Assembly (NCBI RefSeq): GCF_034440735.1
Contig: NZ_CP140098.1
Coordinates: 2,473,501 to 2,537,500 of the forward strand
Reading direction: 5' to 3'
Length of the DNA: 64,000 bases
Source: Deinococcus sp. AB2017081
GTDB taxonomy: Bacteria > Deinococcota > Deinococci > Deinococcales > Deinococcaceae
Part shown: piece by piece, positions 8,681 to 20,531 of the stretch
Position numbering within the stretch: the stretch's first letter is position 1
Layout: each line of letters starts with the position of its first letter
Notes under the pieces: model-generated
Told to the model about the DNA's origin: nothing
The model's database searches: none
What the model saw: the letters and a program-made list of their open reading frames with translations, nothing else
Translations under genes and position numbers: made by a program

Positions 8681-9442
8681 ATGAAGCGTTCCCTGATGGT
8701 GCTGACCGCGCTGGTGTGCTCGTCCGTGTCGCTGGCGGCGACGGTGGCGGAGGTGAAGAAGAAGGGTGTGCTGGTGCTGGGCACCGACCCGACGTTCGCG
8801 CCGTTCGAGTTCAAGGGCCCGGACGGTACCGTCCAGGGCTTCGACATCGACATCGCGCGGGCGGTGGCGAAGGATCTGGGCGTGCGGCTGGAGATCCGCG
8901 CGGTGGGGTTCGGGGCGCTGATGCCGCAGGCGGTGACGTCCGGGCGGGTGGACATGGCCATGAGCGGGATCACGATCACGGCGGAGCGGGCGAAGGTGGT
9001 GGCGTTCAGCGCGCCGTACTACCGCTCGGCGCAGGTGTTCATCGTGCGCGGCGGGAATCCCGGGAAGTTCGCGTGGCCGGCGGACGTGAAGGGCAAGGTC
9101 GTGGGCGTGCAGGCGAACACGACCGGGCAGTTCGTGGCGGATGAGGTGCTGAAGCCCAAGGGCGCGACCCTGAAGGCCTACGACGACTTCGCGGCGGGGC
9201 TGGCGGACGTGCGCGCGGGCCGGATCGCGGCGCTGGTGGGCGACGCGCCGACGGTGGCCGACCTGAAGAAGCGCCTGCCGGGGCAGTTCGCGCAGGCGGG
9301 GGCCGATCTGGCGGCCGAGGACTACGGCATGGTGTTCGCGAGGGGCAGCGATCTGGCCGCCGCCGCGAACCGGACGCTGGCGCGCATGAAGGCGGACGGC
9401 TCGTACCAGGCGCTGCTGAACAAGTGGATCGTGCAGAAGTAA
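8681..9442 (+). CDS. Polar amino-acid ABC transporter, substrate-binding protein
   Basis: 253 residues with signal peptide MKRSLMVLTALVCSSVSLAA and a classical family 3 binding-protein domain: GVLVLGTDPTFAPFEF, GFDIDIARAVAKDLG, the MSGITITAERAKVVAFSAPY signature, and a C-terminal LNKWIVQK helix. It binds an amino acid or opine-like solute in the periplasm and delivers it to the permease two genes downstream. The start at 8681 is supported by the signal peptide and by TATCCT 7 nt upstream (leaderless). Confidence 0.92.
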   Translation: MKRSLMVLTALVCSSVSLAATVAEVKKKGVLVLGTDPTFAPFEFKGPDGTVQGFDIDIARAVAKDLGVRLEIRAVGFGALMPQAVTSGRVDMAMSGITITAERAKVVAFSAPYYRSAQVFIVRGGNPGKFAWPADVKGKVVGVQANTTGQFVADEVLKPKGATLKAYDDFAAGLADVRAGRIAALVGDAPTVADLKKRLPGQFAQAGADLAAEDYGMVFARGSDLAAAANRTLARMKADGSYQALLNKWIVQK

Positions 9443-9461
9443 CGGTGGGCGGGAACGGCCG

Positions 9462-9722
9462 ATGACCCTCCTGTTGATCGTGGTGCTGGCGGTCACGGCG
9501 TTCGTGCTGCTCCGGTACTTCCGTCCGGGCGATGGACAGCGCGTGGTGGGTCGGCCGCTGGGCGAGGAGGCCCGGTGGGAGGAGCGGATCCTGCTCATGA
9601 CGCGCGGCAACCGGGGGGCGCTGGAGCGGGCGGTGACGGCCCGGCGGCGGCGACACCCGGAGAAGTCGCGGCTGGAGCTGCTGAAGCTGGTGCACGACGA
9701 GTACGTGAAGGATCGCGAGTAG
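9462..9722 (+). CDS. Small single-pass membrane protein in the amino-acid ABC operon
   Basis: 86 residues: one N-terminal transmembrane helix (LLLIVVLAVTAFVLL) followed by a highly charged cytoplasmic tail rich in Arg and Glu. It lies 19 nt after the binding-protein gene and 7 nt before the permease gene, so it is cotranscribed with both. I recognise no family. It could be an accessory or stabilising subunit of the transporter, or an unrelated passenger. Confidence 0.7.
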   Translation: MTLLLIVVLAVTAFVLLRYFRPGDGQRVVGRPLGEEARWEERILLMTRGNRGALERAVTARRRRHPEKSRLELLKLVHDEYVKDRE

Positions 9723-9729
9723 GCCACGG

Positions 9730-10425
<696 letters not shown>

Positions 10426-10468
10426 CGCCTCGGCCATTCGGCGCAGGTGTCGCCCCCCACGCGGCGGG

Positions 10469-10474
10469 TACAGT
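10469..10474 (+). promoter_or_regulatory. Leaderless -10 box (TACAGT)
   Basis: TACAGT lies 6 nt before the ATG at 10481, so the downstream gene has its own leaderless promoter. Confidence 0.6.
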
Positions 10475-10480
10475 CCGGGC

Positions 10481-11236
10481 ATGCCGTTCACGCTGGTGTC
10501 CACGCTGCCGCGCCTGCGCGCCGTGTACGCCGTGCCGCGCGGCCCCGCACGCTTTCAGGCGTACATTGACGCCGTCGTGGGCGGCGCGCAGGCGACCGCC
10601 GACGTGGCCGTGCCACCCCTGGTCGCCGCGAACCCCATGGCGCGGGGGGACGCCGCCGCCGTCCTGGACGCGTGGCTGGCCCTCGACGCCGAGGGGGTGG
10701 CCGCGGACGTGCTGCGCGAGGCGGCGGCGGAACTGGACGCGCCGCCCACTCCGGTGCGCGTGGGCCTGACGCTGCTGGACGACGAGGGGGGCGGCTGGAC
10801 GGATCGGCTCGTGAACGACGCCGCCCGGTTCCGTGCCGGCCACACGCTGGCGCAGACCGGGTGGGTCAGCGTGCCGCTGTGGACGTCCGAGCCGCCGTCG
10901 CTGGCCGCCCTGCGCGGGTCGGTGCGCGAGGCCGCGTGGCGGGCGGTGCACGTGGCGCGGACGGGCGATCCCCGGACGCTGCGCGCCATGCTATCGCAGG
11001 AGGGCCGGGCCGCCGCCTTCGCGGGCCGCCTCCCCACCCTGGACGCGGACGACCTGGCGTACACGCGCGCGGTCATCGCGCCGCACCTGGGCAGCGACCA
11101 CCAGCCGCTCACCCTCGCCGCGTTCTACGGCGATCCGGGCGCGCGGGCGTGGGGGTACGCGCCGCTGGGCCTGAGTCCGTGGGCGGGCCGGGACGTGGGA
11201 CTCGACGACGCGCGGCGGGCGGAGGAATGGAGGTGA
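10481..11236 (+). CDS. Conserved hypothetical protein
   Basis: 251 residues, soluble and rich in alanine and arginine, with no signal peptide or membrane helix. It begins MPFTLVSTLPRLRAVYAVPR. The middle is largely helical (DAAAVLDAWLALDAEGVAAD) and the end contains FYGDPGARAWGYAPLGLSPW. No catalytic motif or family is evident to me. It is expressed from its own leaderless promoter, 55 nt after the permease gene. Confidence 0.6.
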   Translation: MPFTLVSTLPRLRAVYAVPRGPARFQAYIDAVVGGAQATADVAVPPLVAANPMARGDAAAVLDAWLALDAEGVAADVLREAAAELDAPPTPVRVGLTLLDDEGGGWTDRLVNDAARFRAGHTLAQTGWVSVPLWTSEPPSLAALRGSVREAAWRAVHVARTGDPRTLRAMLSQEGRAAAFAGRLPTLDADDLAYTRAVIAPHLGSDHQPLTLAAFYGDPGARAWGYAPLGLSPWAGRDVGLDDARRAEEWR

Positions 11237-11333
11237 GGCCCTGGACGGCGGGCCGATCTCGTACCCCTCCGGTCGACCGCGCTTGGGCCGCCGATGTCCA
11301 CAGGACGCCCGCTCCGCCGACCGTCGGCTGCCC

Positions 11334-11339
11334 TACTCT
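11334..11339 (+). promoter_or_regulatory. Leaderless -10 box (TACTCT) of azlCD
   Basis: TACTCT is 6 nt upstream of the GTG at 11346. This supports that start over the longer frame beginning at 11283. Confidence 0.6.
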
Positions 11340-11345
11340 GGGATC

Positions 11346-12050
11346 GTGACGTCCCCTGCGCCCTTCTGGCCCGCGTTCTGGCGCGGCTTCCGCGTGATGG
11401 TGCCGCTGTGGCCGGGCATGGTGCCGTTCGCGGTGGCGTACGCGGTCACGGCGCGCGGGGCGGGCCTGGGCGTGTGGGAGACGCAGCTGATGAGCCTGAC
11501 GGTCTTCGCGGGGGCCAGCCAGTTCGCGGCGGCGGGCCTGTTCGCGGCGGGGGCGGCCGGGCTGGGAATCGTGTTGACGACGTTCCTTCTGAACGCCCGG
11601 CACGTGCTGTACGGCCTGAGCCTCGCGCAGACGCTGCCCCTCTCGGCACGGCAGCGCCTCGTGGCGGCGCAGTTCCTGACGGACGAGGCGTACGGCATGA
11701 GCACCGTGCACGGCCCGCGCGATCCCGGCGGATTGACCTTCGCGTTCCTGCTGGGCACGGAACTCAGCCTGTACGCGGTGTGGAACGCCAGCACGCTGCT
11801 GGGCGCGCTGGCGGGGCAGGTGCTGCCGGATCCGGCGGCACTGGGGGTGGGCGTGATTTTCCCGCTGGCGTTCCTGATGCTGCTCGTGCCGCTGGTGGTC
11901 TCGCGGACGGCGCTGGTGGTGACGGTCGCGTCGGGGCTGGCGGCGTGGGGGCTGTCGCGGGTGCTGCCGGGCGGACTGGTGATCCTGGGGGCGGGCGTGG
12001 GCGGCGCGCTGCTGGGCGCGTGGCTGACCACCCGGCGGAGCGCAGCGTGA
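11346..12050 (+). CDS. azlC: AzlC family branched-chain amino-acid exporter, large subunit
   Basis: 234 residues with about six hydrophobic segments. Typical AzlC features are WRGFRVMVPLWPGMVPFAVA, LTVFAGASQFAAAGL and LLNARHVLYGLSLAQTL (the conserved NxRHxLYG motif). With AzlD it forms a two-component inner-membrane exporter of branched-chain amino acids or their analogues. The GTG start at 11346 is set by the -10 box. The 4-nt GTGA overlap with azlD shows translational coupling. Confidence 0.93.
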   Translation: MTSPAPFWPAFWRGFRVMVPLWPGMVPFAVAYAVTARGAGLGVWETQLMSLTVFAGASQFAAAGLFAAGAAGLGIVLTTFLLNARHVLYGLSLAQTLPLSARQRLVAAQFLTDEAYGMSTVHGPRDPGGLTFAFLLGTELSLYAVWNASTLLGALAGQVLPDPAALGVGVIFPLAFLMLLVPLVVSRTALVVTVASGLAAWGLSRVLPGGLVILGAGVGGALLGAWLTTRRSAA

Positions 12051-12343
12051 GCCCCCTGCTGGTGATCGCGCTCATGTGGGCGGTGACGTACCCGGTGCGC
12101 TGGCTGGGACTGCAGCTGGGCGGCGCGGCGCTGCCGCCGTTCTGGCTGGCGTTCCTGCGCTTCGTGCCGGTCAGCGTGTTCGCGGCGCTGGTCGTGCCGG
12201 AGGTGCTGGGCAGCCCCGAGTGGGCCCGGCGGCTGGTGGGCGCGCTGGCGGGCGCGGCGCTGATGTGGCGCACGCAGAACCTCGCGGCGGGCATCCTGGG
12301 GGGCTTCGCGGCGTACTGGGCGGCGCGCGTGCTGGGCGTGTGA
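12047..12343 (+). CDS. azlD: AzlD family branched-chain amino-acid exporter, small subunit
   Basis: 98 residues, three to four membrane helices, in the AzlD pattern: MWAVTYPVRWLGLQL near the start, FLRFVPVSVFAALVVPEVL in the middle and a C-terminal ILGGFAAYWAARVLGV. It begins at GTG 12047, overlapping the azlC stop. The pair is a standard azlCD operon. Confidence 0.9.
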   Translation: MSPLLVIALMWAVTYPVRWLGLQLGGAALPPFWLAFLRFVPVSVFAALVVPEVLGSPEWARRLVGALAGAALMWRTQNLAAGILGGFAAYWAARVLGV

Positions 12344-12428
12344 CGCCATCCCCCGCTCCGCCACCGGTTCACGACGGGCAAGGCCGGTGGGATGAGCACG
12401 TTGGGGCGGCGCACTCACGTCCACGCGC

Positions 12429-12434
12429 TATGCT
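12429..12434 (+). promoter_or_regulatory. -10 box (TATGCT) of the PASTA gene
   Basis: TATGCT ends 9 nt before the ATG at 12444, giving a very short leader or none. Confidence 0.5.
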
Positions 12435-12443
12435 GGGCGGCGC

Positions 12444-14138
12444 ATGACGGCCACCCCACCCCCTGCCACCAGGATCGACGGGAAGTATGAGGTTCTGCGC
12501 GAGGTGTCGCGCGACGGGAACGTCACCCTGTCCGAGGTGCGTGCGGCCGAGGGTGTGACGCGGACGGTCGCGTGGTTCAGCATTTCGTCTCCGGCGGGCC
12601 GGCACGTGTTCCACACCTACCGGGCCGTGCTCCGGGCCCTGAGTCCGGCCGGCCTGACCGACGTGGTGGCGCGGCCCGGCGCGTACTACACCGTCTGGCA
12701 GACCCTGGCCGGCTCGCCGCTGGACGCCTTCGTGGCCCAGGGGGGCAAGAAGCCGGTCGAGGCCGTCGAGGCGGTGCGCACACTCGCCGGGCGACTCGCC
12801 GAACATGGCTACGCCCTGACGGACGCCGACATCGTTGTGGACGGACACGCCGCGCGGGTCGCGTACCTGCGCGCCCTGGACAGCCCCCGCTCTGCGGAGG
12901 AGGTCGACTCCCTGAATGCACCGACCCTGACGGCACTGAACGGAGGACGGGTGCGGCGTCGGCGGCAGCCGGGCGCGTGGCTGACCTTCCTTCCGGGCCT
13001 GCTGTTCCTGGGCGGAGCAGGATACCTGGGAGCACAGGCAGCCCAGACGTTCCTGAACCCACCGGTGCGCGAGGTCGTGGACGTGTCGGGCACCGACGCC
13101 AAGGCCGCCGCCGCCAGACTGAGCGCGCTGGGCTTCCGTGTGCAGTACGACTATGGACAGGCAGGGGGCCGCACCATCGGTTCGATCATCCGCCAGGATC
13201 CGCCGGCCGGCACCAACCTGCCGCTGGGCCGCCTGGTCACGCTGACGGTGAACAACCCGCCCGCCATCGAGGTGCCGCGCCTGGAGGAGATGAACGTCGC
13301 CCAGGCGCGGGACGCCCTGAAGGACCGCGCGATGGTGCTCGGCAAGGTCGTGCGGGTGGACGGCACGCTGTCCAACACCCCGGAGGGCCGGATCGTGGCG
13401 CAGCTCCCGGAGGCCGGTTCGTCGGCCCAGCGCGGCCAGCTGGTGCAGGTCATGGTGAGCACCGGGATCTCCGGCAAGGAGACGTGGCTGCCGCTCCTGA
13501 CGGGCCTCACGGCCGAGCAGGCCAAGCAGCACGCGCGGGCGGCCGGCCTGGTCGTCACGCAGGTGCGCGAGCAGCCCAGCGAGAAGCAGCCGGGCACCGT
13601 GATCGACCAGACCCCCGCCGCCTTCGTGCGGGTCGAGGCCGGCGGGCCGGTCGTCCTGACGGTCGCGGTCGCCCGCTACAGCGCCCCCAGTCGACCGGCC
13701 GACAGCCTGCCCCTGCCCCCGGTGTACGTGCCGGTCACGCCGGTGCAGCCGGAACCCGCCCAGCCTGAGGCCCCGGCTCCGGAAGTCGCGCCCACGCCGG
13801 ACACCACGCCCGCCGACGGCACCGACACTCCGGTCACGCCAGAATCGATTCCTGCGACCCCCGGCACCGCCACGCCGGAGCCCGAGACGCCTGCCGCCGG
13901 CGACACCGCGGCCGGATCACGCAACGTCACCTTCCGCTACACCTTCCCGGCCGACCTGGCCGACGGGTCGTACTCGGTCGTCGTGCGGGACGACAGCGGC
14001 GAGCGCGAGATCATGCCGGCCGCCGACGCCGGTGCGCTCCGCGGCCTCGCGGCGACCAGCGCCAGCACCAGCGTGAGTGGCGACGCCGTGTTCATCATCC
14101 GCCGGGACGGCACGGACTTCGCCACCGTGACCCCCTGA
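12444..14138 (+). CDS. PASTA-domain membrane protein with degenerate kinase-like N-terminus
   Basis: 564 residues. Residues about 14-142 follow the order of a PknB-type kinase (GKYEVLREVSRDGN at the glycine-loop position, later an HGYALTDADIVVDG stretch where the catalytic loop would be). The VAxK lysine, HRD aspartate and DFG are absent, so it should be a pseudokinase. One membrane helix follows (about 179-199), then three PASTA repeats (roughly 208-270, 275-343, 347-413), a Pro/Thr/Glu-rich linker and a beta-rich C-terminal domain. PASTA domains bind peptidoglycan fragments or wall precursors, so this is probably a cell-wall sensor or scaffold without kinase activity. The kinase resemblance is my inference from pattern, not an alignment. 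Confidence 0.8.
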   Translation: MTATPPPATRIDGKYEVLREVSRDGNVTLSEVRAAEGVTRTVAWFSISSPAGRHVFHTYRAVLRALSPAGLTDVVARPGAYYTVWQTLAGSPLDAFVAQGGKKPVEAVEAVRTLAGRLAEHGYALTDADIVVDGHAARVAYLRALDSPRSAEEVDSLNAPTLTALNGGRVRRRRQPGAWLTFLPGLLFLGGAGYLGAQAAQTFLNPPVREVVDVSGTDAKAAAARLSALGFRVQYDYGQAGGRTIGSIIRQDPPAGTNLPLGRLVTLTVNNPPAIEVPRLEEMNVAQARDALKDRAMVLGKVVRVDGTLSNTPEGRIVAQLPEAGSSAQRGQLVQVMVSTGISGKETWLPLLTGLTAEQAKQHARAAGLVVTQVREQPSEKQPGTVIDQTPAAFVRVEAGGPVVLTVAVARYSAPSRPADSLPLPPVYVPVTPVQPEPAQPEAPAPEVAPTPDTTPADGTDTPVTPESIPATPGTATPEPETPAAGDTAAGSRNVTFRYTFPADLADGSYSVVVRDDSGEREIMPAADAGALRGLAATSASTSVSGDAVFIIRRDGTDFATVTP

Positions 14139-14145
14139 GTCCCCG

Positions 14146-15279
14146 ATGATCTACCTCGACTACGCGGCCACACACCCCATGCGGCCCGACGCGCTGGCGG
14201 CCTACGCCCAGGCCGCCGCGCTGCCGGGTAATCCCGCCAGTGTCCACGCGGCCGGGCAGGCGGCCCGCGAGCGGCTGGAGGAGGGCCGGGCCCGCGTGGC
14301 CGCCGCCTTCCACGTCGATCCCCGCACCGTGATCGCCAACAGCGGCGGCACCGAGGGCGACAACCACGTCCTGCTGGGCGTCACGCGGGCGTGGCAGGAG
14401 CAGCATGGCCGCCCCGGCCACCTGATCACGACGCCGACCGAGCACTCCGCCGTGCTGGCTCCGGCCCGCTGGCTCCAGAGCCACGGGTGGGCGGTGACCT
14501 TCCTGACACCGGACGTGCACGGCCGCTACGATCCCGAACAGCTGCGGGACACGCTGCAGGCCGACACGGCGCTGGTGTCCATCCACCACGCCAACAACGA
14601 GCTGGGCACGGTGCAGGACACGGCCACCCTGACCGGGCTCGCGGCGGCACGGGGCGTGCCGTACCACGTGGATGCCGTGCAGGCACCCGGCGTGCTGTCG
14701 GTCGATCTGCCCGGCTGGGGCGTGACCTACGCGACCTTCAGCGCCCACAAGTGGGGCGGGCCACGCGGCGTGGGGTTCCTGTATGTCCGGCGCGGCGAGA
14801 CGCTGCCGCCGGTGACGCTGGGGGGTGGTCAGGAGGGGGGCGTCCGCCCCGGCACCCAGGACACGGCAGGCGTGTATGCGGCGGGTGTGGCCCTCACGCA
14901 CGCGGAGGCCGAGCGGACTGCCACCCACGCGCACCTGATGGCCCTGCGTGACCACTTCGTGCAGGCGGTCTCCTCCATTCCAGGCGTGACCCTCAACCAC
15001 GCCCCGGACGGCAGCCCCAAGGTCGTGAACCTGACCATCCCCGGCGCGGACGGCGAGGCCCTGCTGATGAACCTGGACATGCTGGGGGTCGCCGCCAGCG
15101 CGGGCAGCGCGTGCAGCGCGGGCACCATGCAGCCCAGCCACGTCCTGACCGCGATTGGCCTCAGCGAGCCGGATGCCCGGTCGTCGCTGCGCTTCAGCTT
15201 CGGGGCGGCGACCACGGCGACCGAGGTGGAGACGGCGGCGCGGGCACTGGCCCAGGCCGCTCAGTGGAGCCGGAGCTAG
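14146..15279 (+). CDS. Cysteine desulfurase (NifS/IscS-like)
   Basis: 377 residues. A PLP enzyme of aminotransferase class V that takes sulfur from cysteine for Fe-S clusters or thiolated nucleosides. Seen: N-terminal YLDYAATHPMRPD, the histidine segment TTPTEHSAVL, HHANNELGTVQD, the PLP lysine in SAHKWGGPRGVGF and the catalytic cysteine in GSACSAGTMQPSHVL. The long loop with the cysteine is of the IscS/NifS group I type. It starts 7 nt after the PASTA gene without an obvious ribosome site. No scaffold gene is adjacent, so its acceptor is not shown. Confidence 0.93.
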   Translation: MIYLDYAATHPMRPDALAAYAQAAALPGNPASVHAAGQAARERLEEGRARVAAAFHVDPRTVIANSGGTEGDNHVLLGVTRAWQEQHGRPGHLITTPTEHSAVLAPARWLQSHGWAVTFLTPDVHGRYDPEQLRDTLQADTALVSIHHANNELGTVQDTATLTGLAAARGVPYHVDAVQAPGVLSVDLPGWGVTYATFSAHKWGGPRGVGFLYVRRGETLPPVTLGGGQEGGVRPGTQDTAGVYAAGVALTHAEAERTATHAHLMALRDHFVQAVSSIPGVTLNHAPDGSPKVVNLTIPGADGEALLMNLDMLGVAASAGSACSAGTMQPSHVLTAIGLSEPDARSSLRFSFGAATTATEVETAARALAQAAQWSRS

Positions 15280-15947
15280 GGCGAGCCGTACACCCGCGTG
15301 TCCAGTCCGGGAAACGCCGCCTCCAGCTCCCGTGCCAGCGTCCGCAGCCCCCACAGTTCCGTGCGCCGGTGTCCCAGGGCCACGACGCCGATCCCGGCAG
15401 CGCGCGCCGCCGGCACCGCTGACGGCCGGAGCTGGCCGGTCAGGTAGACGTCCGCCCCCAGGCCAGCGACGTGCCCGACCAGCGCCGGAGTCATGGCGTT
15501 CATCACGGCGACCCGGCGGATGGTCTCGCTCTGCGGTGCTATCGACGAGTCCTCGCCGCCGAGTTCGGCGTGCAGGGCGGCCCGCAGTTCCTCCCACGCG
15601 GACTGCGGCGGCCGGGCCACGATACCGACCACCCGGCCCTCCCACGCGACCTCCCCGACATCCTGCCAGCCCAGCGCCGCGGCCAGCCGCCGGTTCGGGC
15701 CGGTGGTCAGGTGGAGGTCGAAGCCGTCGTGGGCACCCAGGATGCCCAAGCCGGGCCAGTGGCCGTCCACGTGGCGGGAACGGTGCACGAAGGCGGCGTC
15801 GGCGTCCAGATCATCCGGGAGGTCGCGCGGTTCGAGGGCCAGGGCCAGCCGGGTCACGTCCTCCGGGCCACCGCGTTTCAGGGTGCCGGTCTCGCCCAGC
15901 GTGACGGTCAGCCACGCCGCGAGTCCGGTCAGGGTGGCGGAAGTCAC
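15276..15947 (-). CDS. Nif3-like dinuclear metal centre protein
   Basis: 223 residues of the Nif3/YbgI family, which forms hexameric rings with a two-metal site and whose physiological role is unsettled. The metal ligands fit HRSRHVDGHWPG and LGAHDGFDLH in the N-terminal half and the typical LTGQLRPSAVPAA ... GIGVVALGHRRTE in the C-terminal half (family form GE..H...A...G...I..GH...E). It starts at GTG 15947, overlapping the stop of the P-loop kinase gene by 4 nt, so the two are coupled. Its end overlaps the cysteine desulfurase end by 4 nt. Confidence 0.85.
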   Translation of the reverse strand: MTSATLTGLAAWLTVTLGETGTLKRGGPEDVTRLALALEPRDLPDDLDADAAFVHRSRHVDGHWPGLGILGAHDGFDLHLTTGPNRRLAAALGWQDVGEVAWEGRVVGIVARPPQSAWEELRAALHAELGGEDSSIAPQSETIRRVAVMNAMTPALVGHVAGLGADVYLTGQLRPSAVPAARAAGIGVVALGHRRTELWGLRTLARELEAAFPGLDTRVYGSP

Positions 15948-16471
15948 GGGGTCGTCCAGACGTGCACCGTGACGGGGGGCTGGTCGGTGGCGATCAGTTC
16001 ATCCGGCCCTGGCACCTCGTACCAGCTGACCCACTCGTCGAGTTCCTCGCGGGTCACGGCGAAGGTATCGGGCGGGCGCTGGCGGTTGCGGTGGTCGAGC
16101 CGCTCCCACAGCACCTCGATGGGCACCTGCAGCACGTGCAGTTCGAAGGCTGCGCCCAGGGCCGCCGCGCGGGCACGGAACAGGTCGCGCTCCTCACGGG
16201 CCCAGCAGCCATAGTCGAGGATCACGTCCACTCCCAGGGTCAGGGCGCGGGCTGCCACACCCCACAGCAGGTCGGCTTCGAGCACCCACCGCTTCCCGCC
16301 GGATTCTCCTGCGCCGAACAGCGGATTCATCCACTCGTCCGGAGTCAGGCGCAGGGCAGCGTGCTGGGCCTCCAGCTGCCGGGCCAGCGTGGTCTTGCCT
16401 GCGCCCGGCAGACCCGTCAGCAGATGCACCGTGCCGACTGCCGCAGGGCGCCGCACGCCCCCGTCAACCAT
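15944..16471 (-). CDS. P-loop kinase-like ATPase (AAA_33/zeta-toxin-like)
   Basis: 175 residues from ATG 16471; a GTG at 16486 would add five residues. Walker A is TGLPGAGKTTLARQL, followed by LRLTPDEWMNP (acceptor-site aspartate), VDVILDYGCWAREERD as the Walker B-like strand and a lid with ERLDHRNRQRPPDTF. Such small kinases phosphorylate nucleotides, sugars or RNA ends; the substrate here is unknown. It is translationally coupled to the Nif3-like gene. Confidence 0.8.
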   Translation of the reverse strand: MVDGGVRRPAAVGTVHLLTGLPGAGKTTLARQLEAQHAALRLTPDEWMNPLFGAGESGGKRWVLEADLLWGVAARALTLGVDVILDYGCWAREERDLFRARAAALGAAFELHVLQVPIEVLWERLDHRNRQRPPDTFAVTREELDEWVSWYEVPGPDELIATDQPPVTVHVWTTP

Positions 16472-16507
16472 GAAGACCCCCGGCACATGCAGCAGGGCAG
16501 CCGGGCG

Positions 16508-16513
16508 TAGGGT
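16508..16513 (+). promoter_or_regulatory. Leaderless -10 box (TAGGGT)
   Basis: TAGGGT ends 5 nt before the ATG at 16519. This is a weak match, consistent with a leaderless start. Confidence 0.4.
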
Positions 16514-16518
16514 GAGCC

Positions 16519-16911
16519 ATGGCGCTGATCAACGTGGGCATGCTGCTCCTGGTCGCCGTGCTGGTCGGGTGGATTCCGGTTCTGGGGCCGCTGCTGATCG
16601 GCTGGCTGGCGGGCCGCGCCGCGCCGGGTGCGCGGGGCGTGCTGTATGTCCTGCCGGCGCTGGCCGCCCAGACGCTGGGCCTGCTCGCGGTGCGCTGGCT
16701 GGCACAGACCGTGAACAGCTCCGGGCTGGAGGGGGGCCTGTGGACGGCGGTGGCGTGGTTCGGCAGTCCACTGTCGGCCGCCGTGGGCCGGCCGCTGGGC
16801 GAGCTGATCAGCGCCAGCACCGTGGCCGGGTTCGTGGCCGTGTATACCCTGCCGGTGCTGCCCGGCCTGCTGCTGGGCAGCGTCACGGCCGGGACACGCC
16901 GGCGGCTGTAG
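16519..16911 (+). CDS. Small integral membrane protein
   Basis: 130 residues with about four hydrophobic helices (MLLLVAVLVGWIPVLGPLL, VLYVLPALAAQTLGLLAV, the AWFGSPLSAAVGRPL region and VAVYTLPVLPGLLLGS) and a basic C-terminus GTRRRL. I recognise no family. The stop codon lies in a hairpin shared with the convergent valS gene. Confidence 0.65.
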   Translation: MALINVGMLLLVAVLVGWIPVLGPLLIGWLAGRAAPGARGVLYVLPALAAQTLGLLAVRWLAQTVNSSGLEGGLWTAVAWFGSPLSAAVGRPLGELISASTVAGFVAVYTLPVLPGLLLGSVTAGTRRRL

Positions 16912-16918
16912 CCGCCGG
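16899..16918. terminator. Shared hairpin at convergent gene ends
   Basis: Perfect 9-bp arms 16899-16907 and 16910-16918 (CCGGCGGCT/AGCCGCCGG) lie between the small membrane protein and valS; the tight centre means the innermost pairs would open. It may act in both directions, but has no T-run. Confidence 0.45.
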
Positions 16919-16926
16919 ATCCTTCG

Positions 16927-19694
<2,768 letters not shown>

Positions 19695-19698
<4 letters not shown>

Positions 19699-20180
19699 GC
19701 GCGGAACTCCTGAGATGAGAGGGATGGCGGTGAGCTGGTCGGATCGGGGCTGAGCCCGGGCAGGGCGGCGTCCATCTCCCAGTCGAGGGCGGGGGCCCAG
19801 CGGAAGGCGAAGGCATACCCGTCGGCGTGGTGTGTCCAGATGTCCGGCGTGGAGGCCGGGGACTCACAGGCAACGGCGTGGCCGACCTGCTGGGTCAACC
19901 GCTCCGGAAGCTGCGACTCCCATCGGTACGAGACGAGGTGACGGGGGGCGGACAGAACCAGCCCGGACTCCTCGAAGAGTTCCCGAACCGCAGCGTGGCG
20001 TGGCGTCTCCCCCACCTCGACGCCGCCGGCCGGAACCTGCACGCCGGCATCGGTGACGTCGGCATCCTCAAAGACCAGCAGAGATTGTCCCCGGACGACG
20101 AAGCACAGCACCTTGTCGCGCAGGGCACGTGCGGCCGCGTCAGCGCGGGCCTGGGTCTGGGTTGGGTAGAACGTGACCAT
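19695..20180 (-). CDS. Nudix hydrolase
   Basis: 161 residues. The Nudix box is complete: GGVEVGE followed seven residues later by RELFEESGL (GX5EX7REUXEEXGU). It hydrolyses a nucleoside diphosphate linked to another moiety; the substrate is not predictable. The ATG at 20180 is chosen because GGGGAGG lies at 20194-20188; a longer frame upstream runs through the T-box RNA and is non-coding. It overlaps valS by 4 nt, so it is the first gene of the T-box-controlled operon. Confidence 0.92.
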
Positions 20181-20476
20181 GCGGCGACCTCCCCTGGTTC
20201 CGGCGGCACGGCGAAACGCCCGCCCTCCGGATCGCTCCGTCTGCGGACGAGACCGTGAGTCCCGTGGTACCACCGCTCTTCCCCACTGCATGTGGAGCAC
20301 TCGACATGCGCTGTGTCGGGCGCACCCGGACGGCTCTACACTCCTCCACGCCCTCCTGGCGGAGTTCTGCCGTCATGCTCGCGGGTGACGTTCGCCGGTG
20401 GCCTTCCGGCCGGGGCTCTCAGTCGCGGCCTCGGCTTCCTGTCGGTGCCCGCCGGGTACTCTTCCCGGTCACTGCA
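20181..20476 (-). promoter_or_regulatory. T-box riboswitch leader (predicted tRNA-Val sensor) of nudix-valS
   Basis: On the minus strand the leader contains GAGCGGTGGTACCACGG at 20278-20262, which matches the T-box signature (RGGTGGTACCRCG). Its UGGU bulge would pair with ACCA, the acceptor end of a tRNA with discriminator A, as expected for tRNA-Val. The leader opens with a CCGGGAAGAGTACCCGG hairpin typical of the base of Stem I. A GUC valine codon at 20389-20387 in the context GAACGUCACC is a candidate specifier. After the T-box, GGAC/GTCC arms can form a short competing hairpin, but there is no U-run, so control may be translational (masking GGGGAGG at 20194-20188). The valS gene downstream confirms the specificity. 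Confidence 0.85.
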
Positions 20477-20482
20477 CCGTGG

Positions 20483-20488
20483 AGTATA
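20483..20488 (-). promoter_or_regulatory. -10 box of the T-box leader (TATACT)
   Basis: TATACT on the minus strand lies just upstream of the first predicted leader hairpin. I see no strong -35 at 17 bp. Confidence 0.6.
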
Positions 20489-20531
20489 CGGCGGCGCTGT
20501 GGCAGGTGCATGTGGCGGGCCGCTGGACAGG

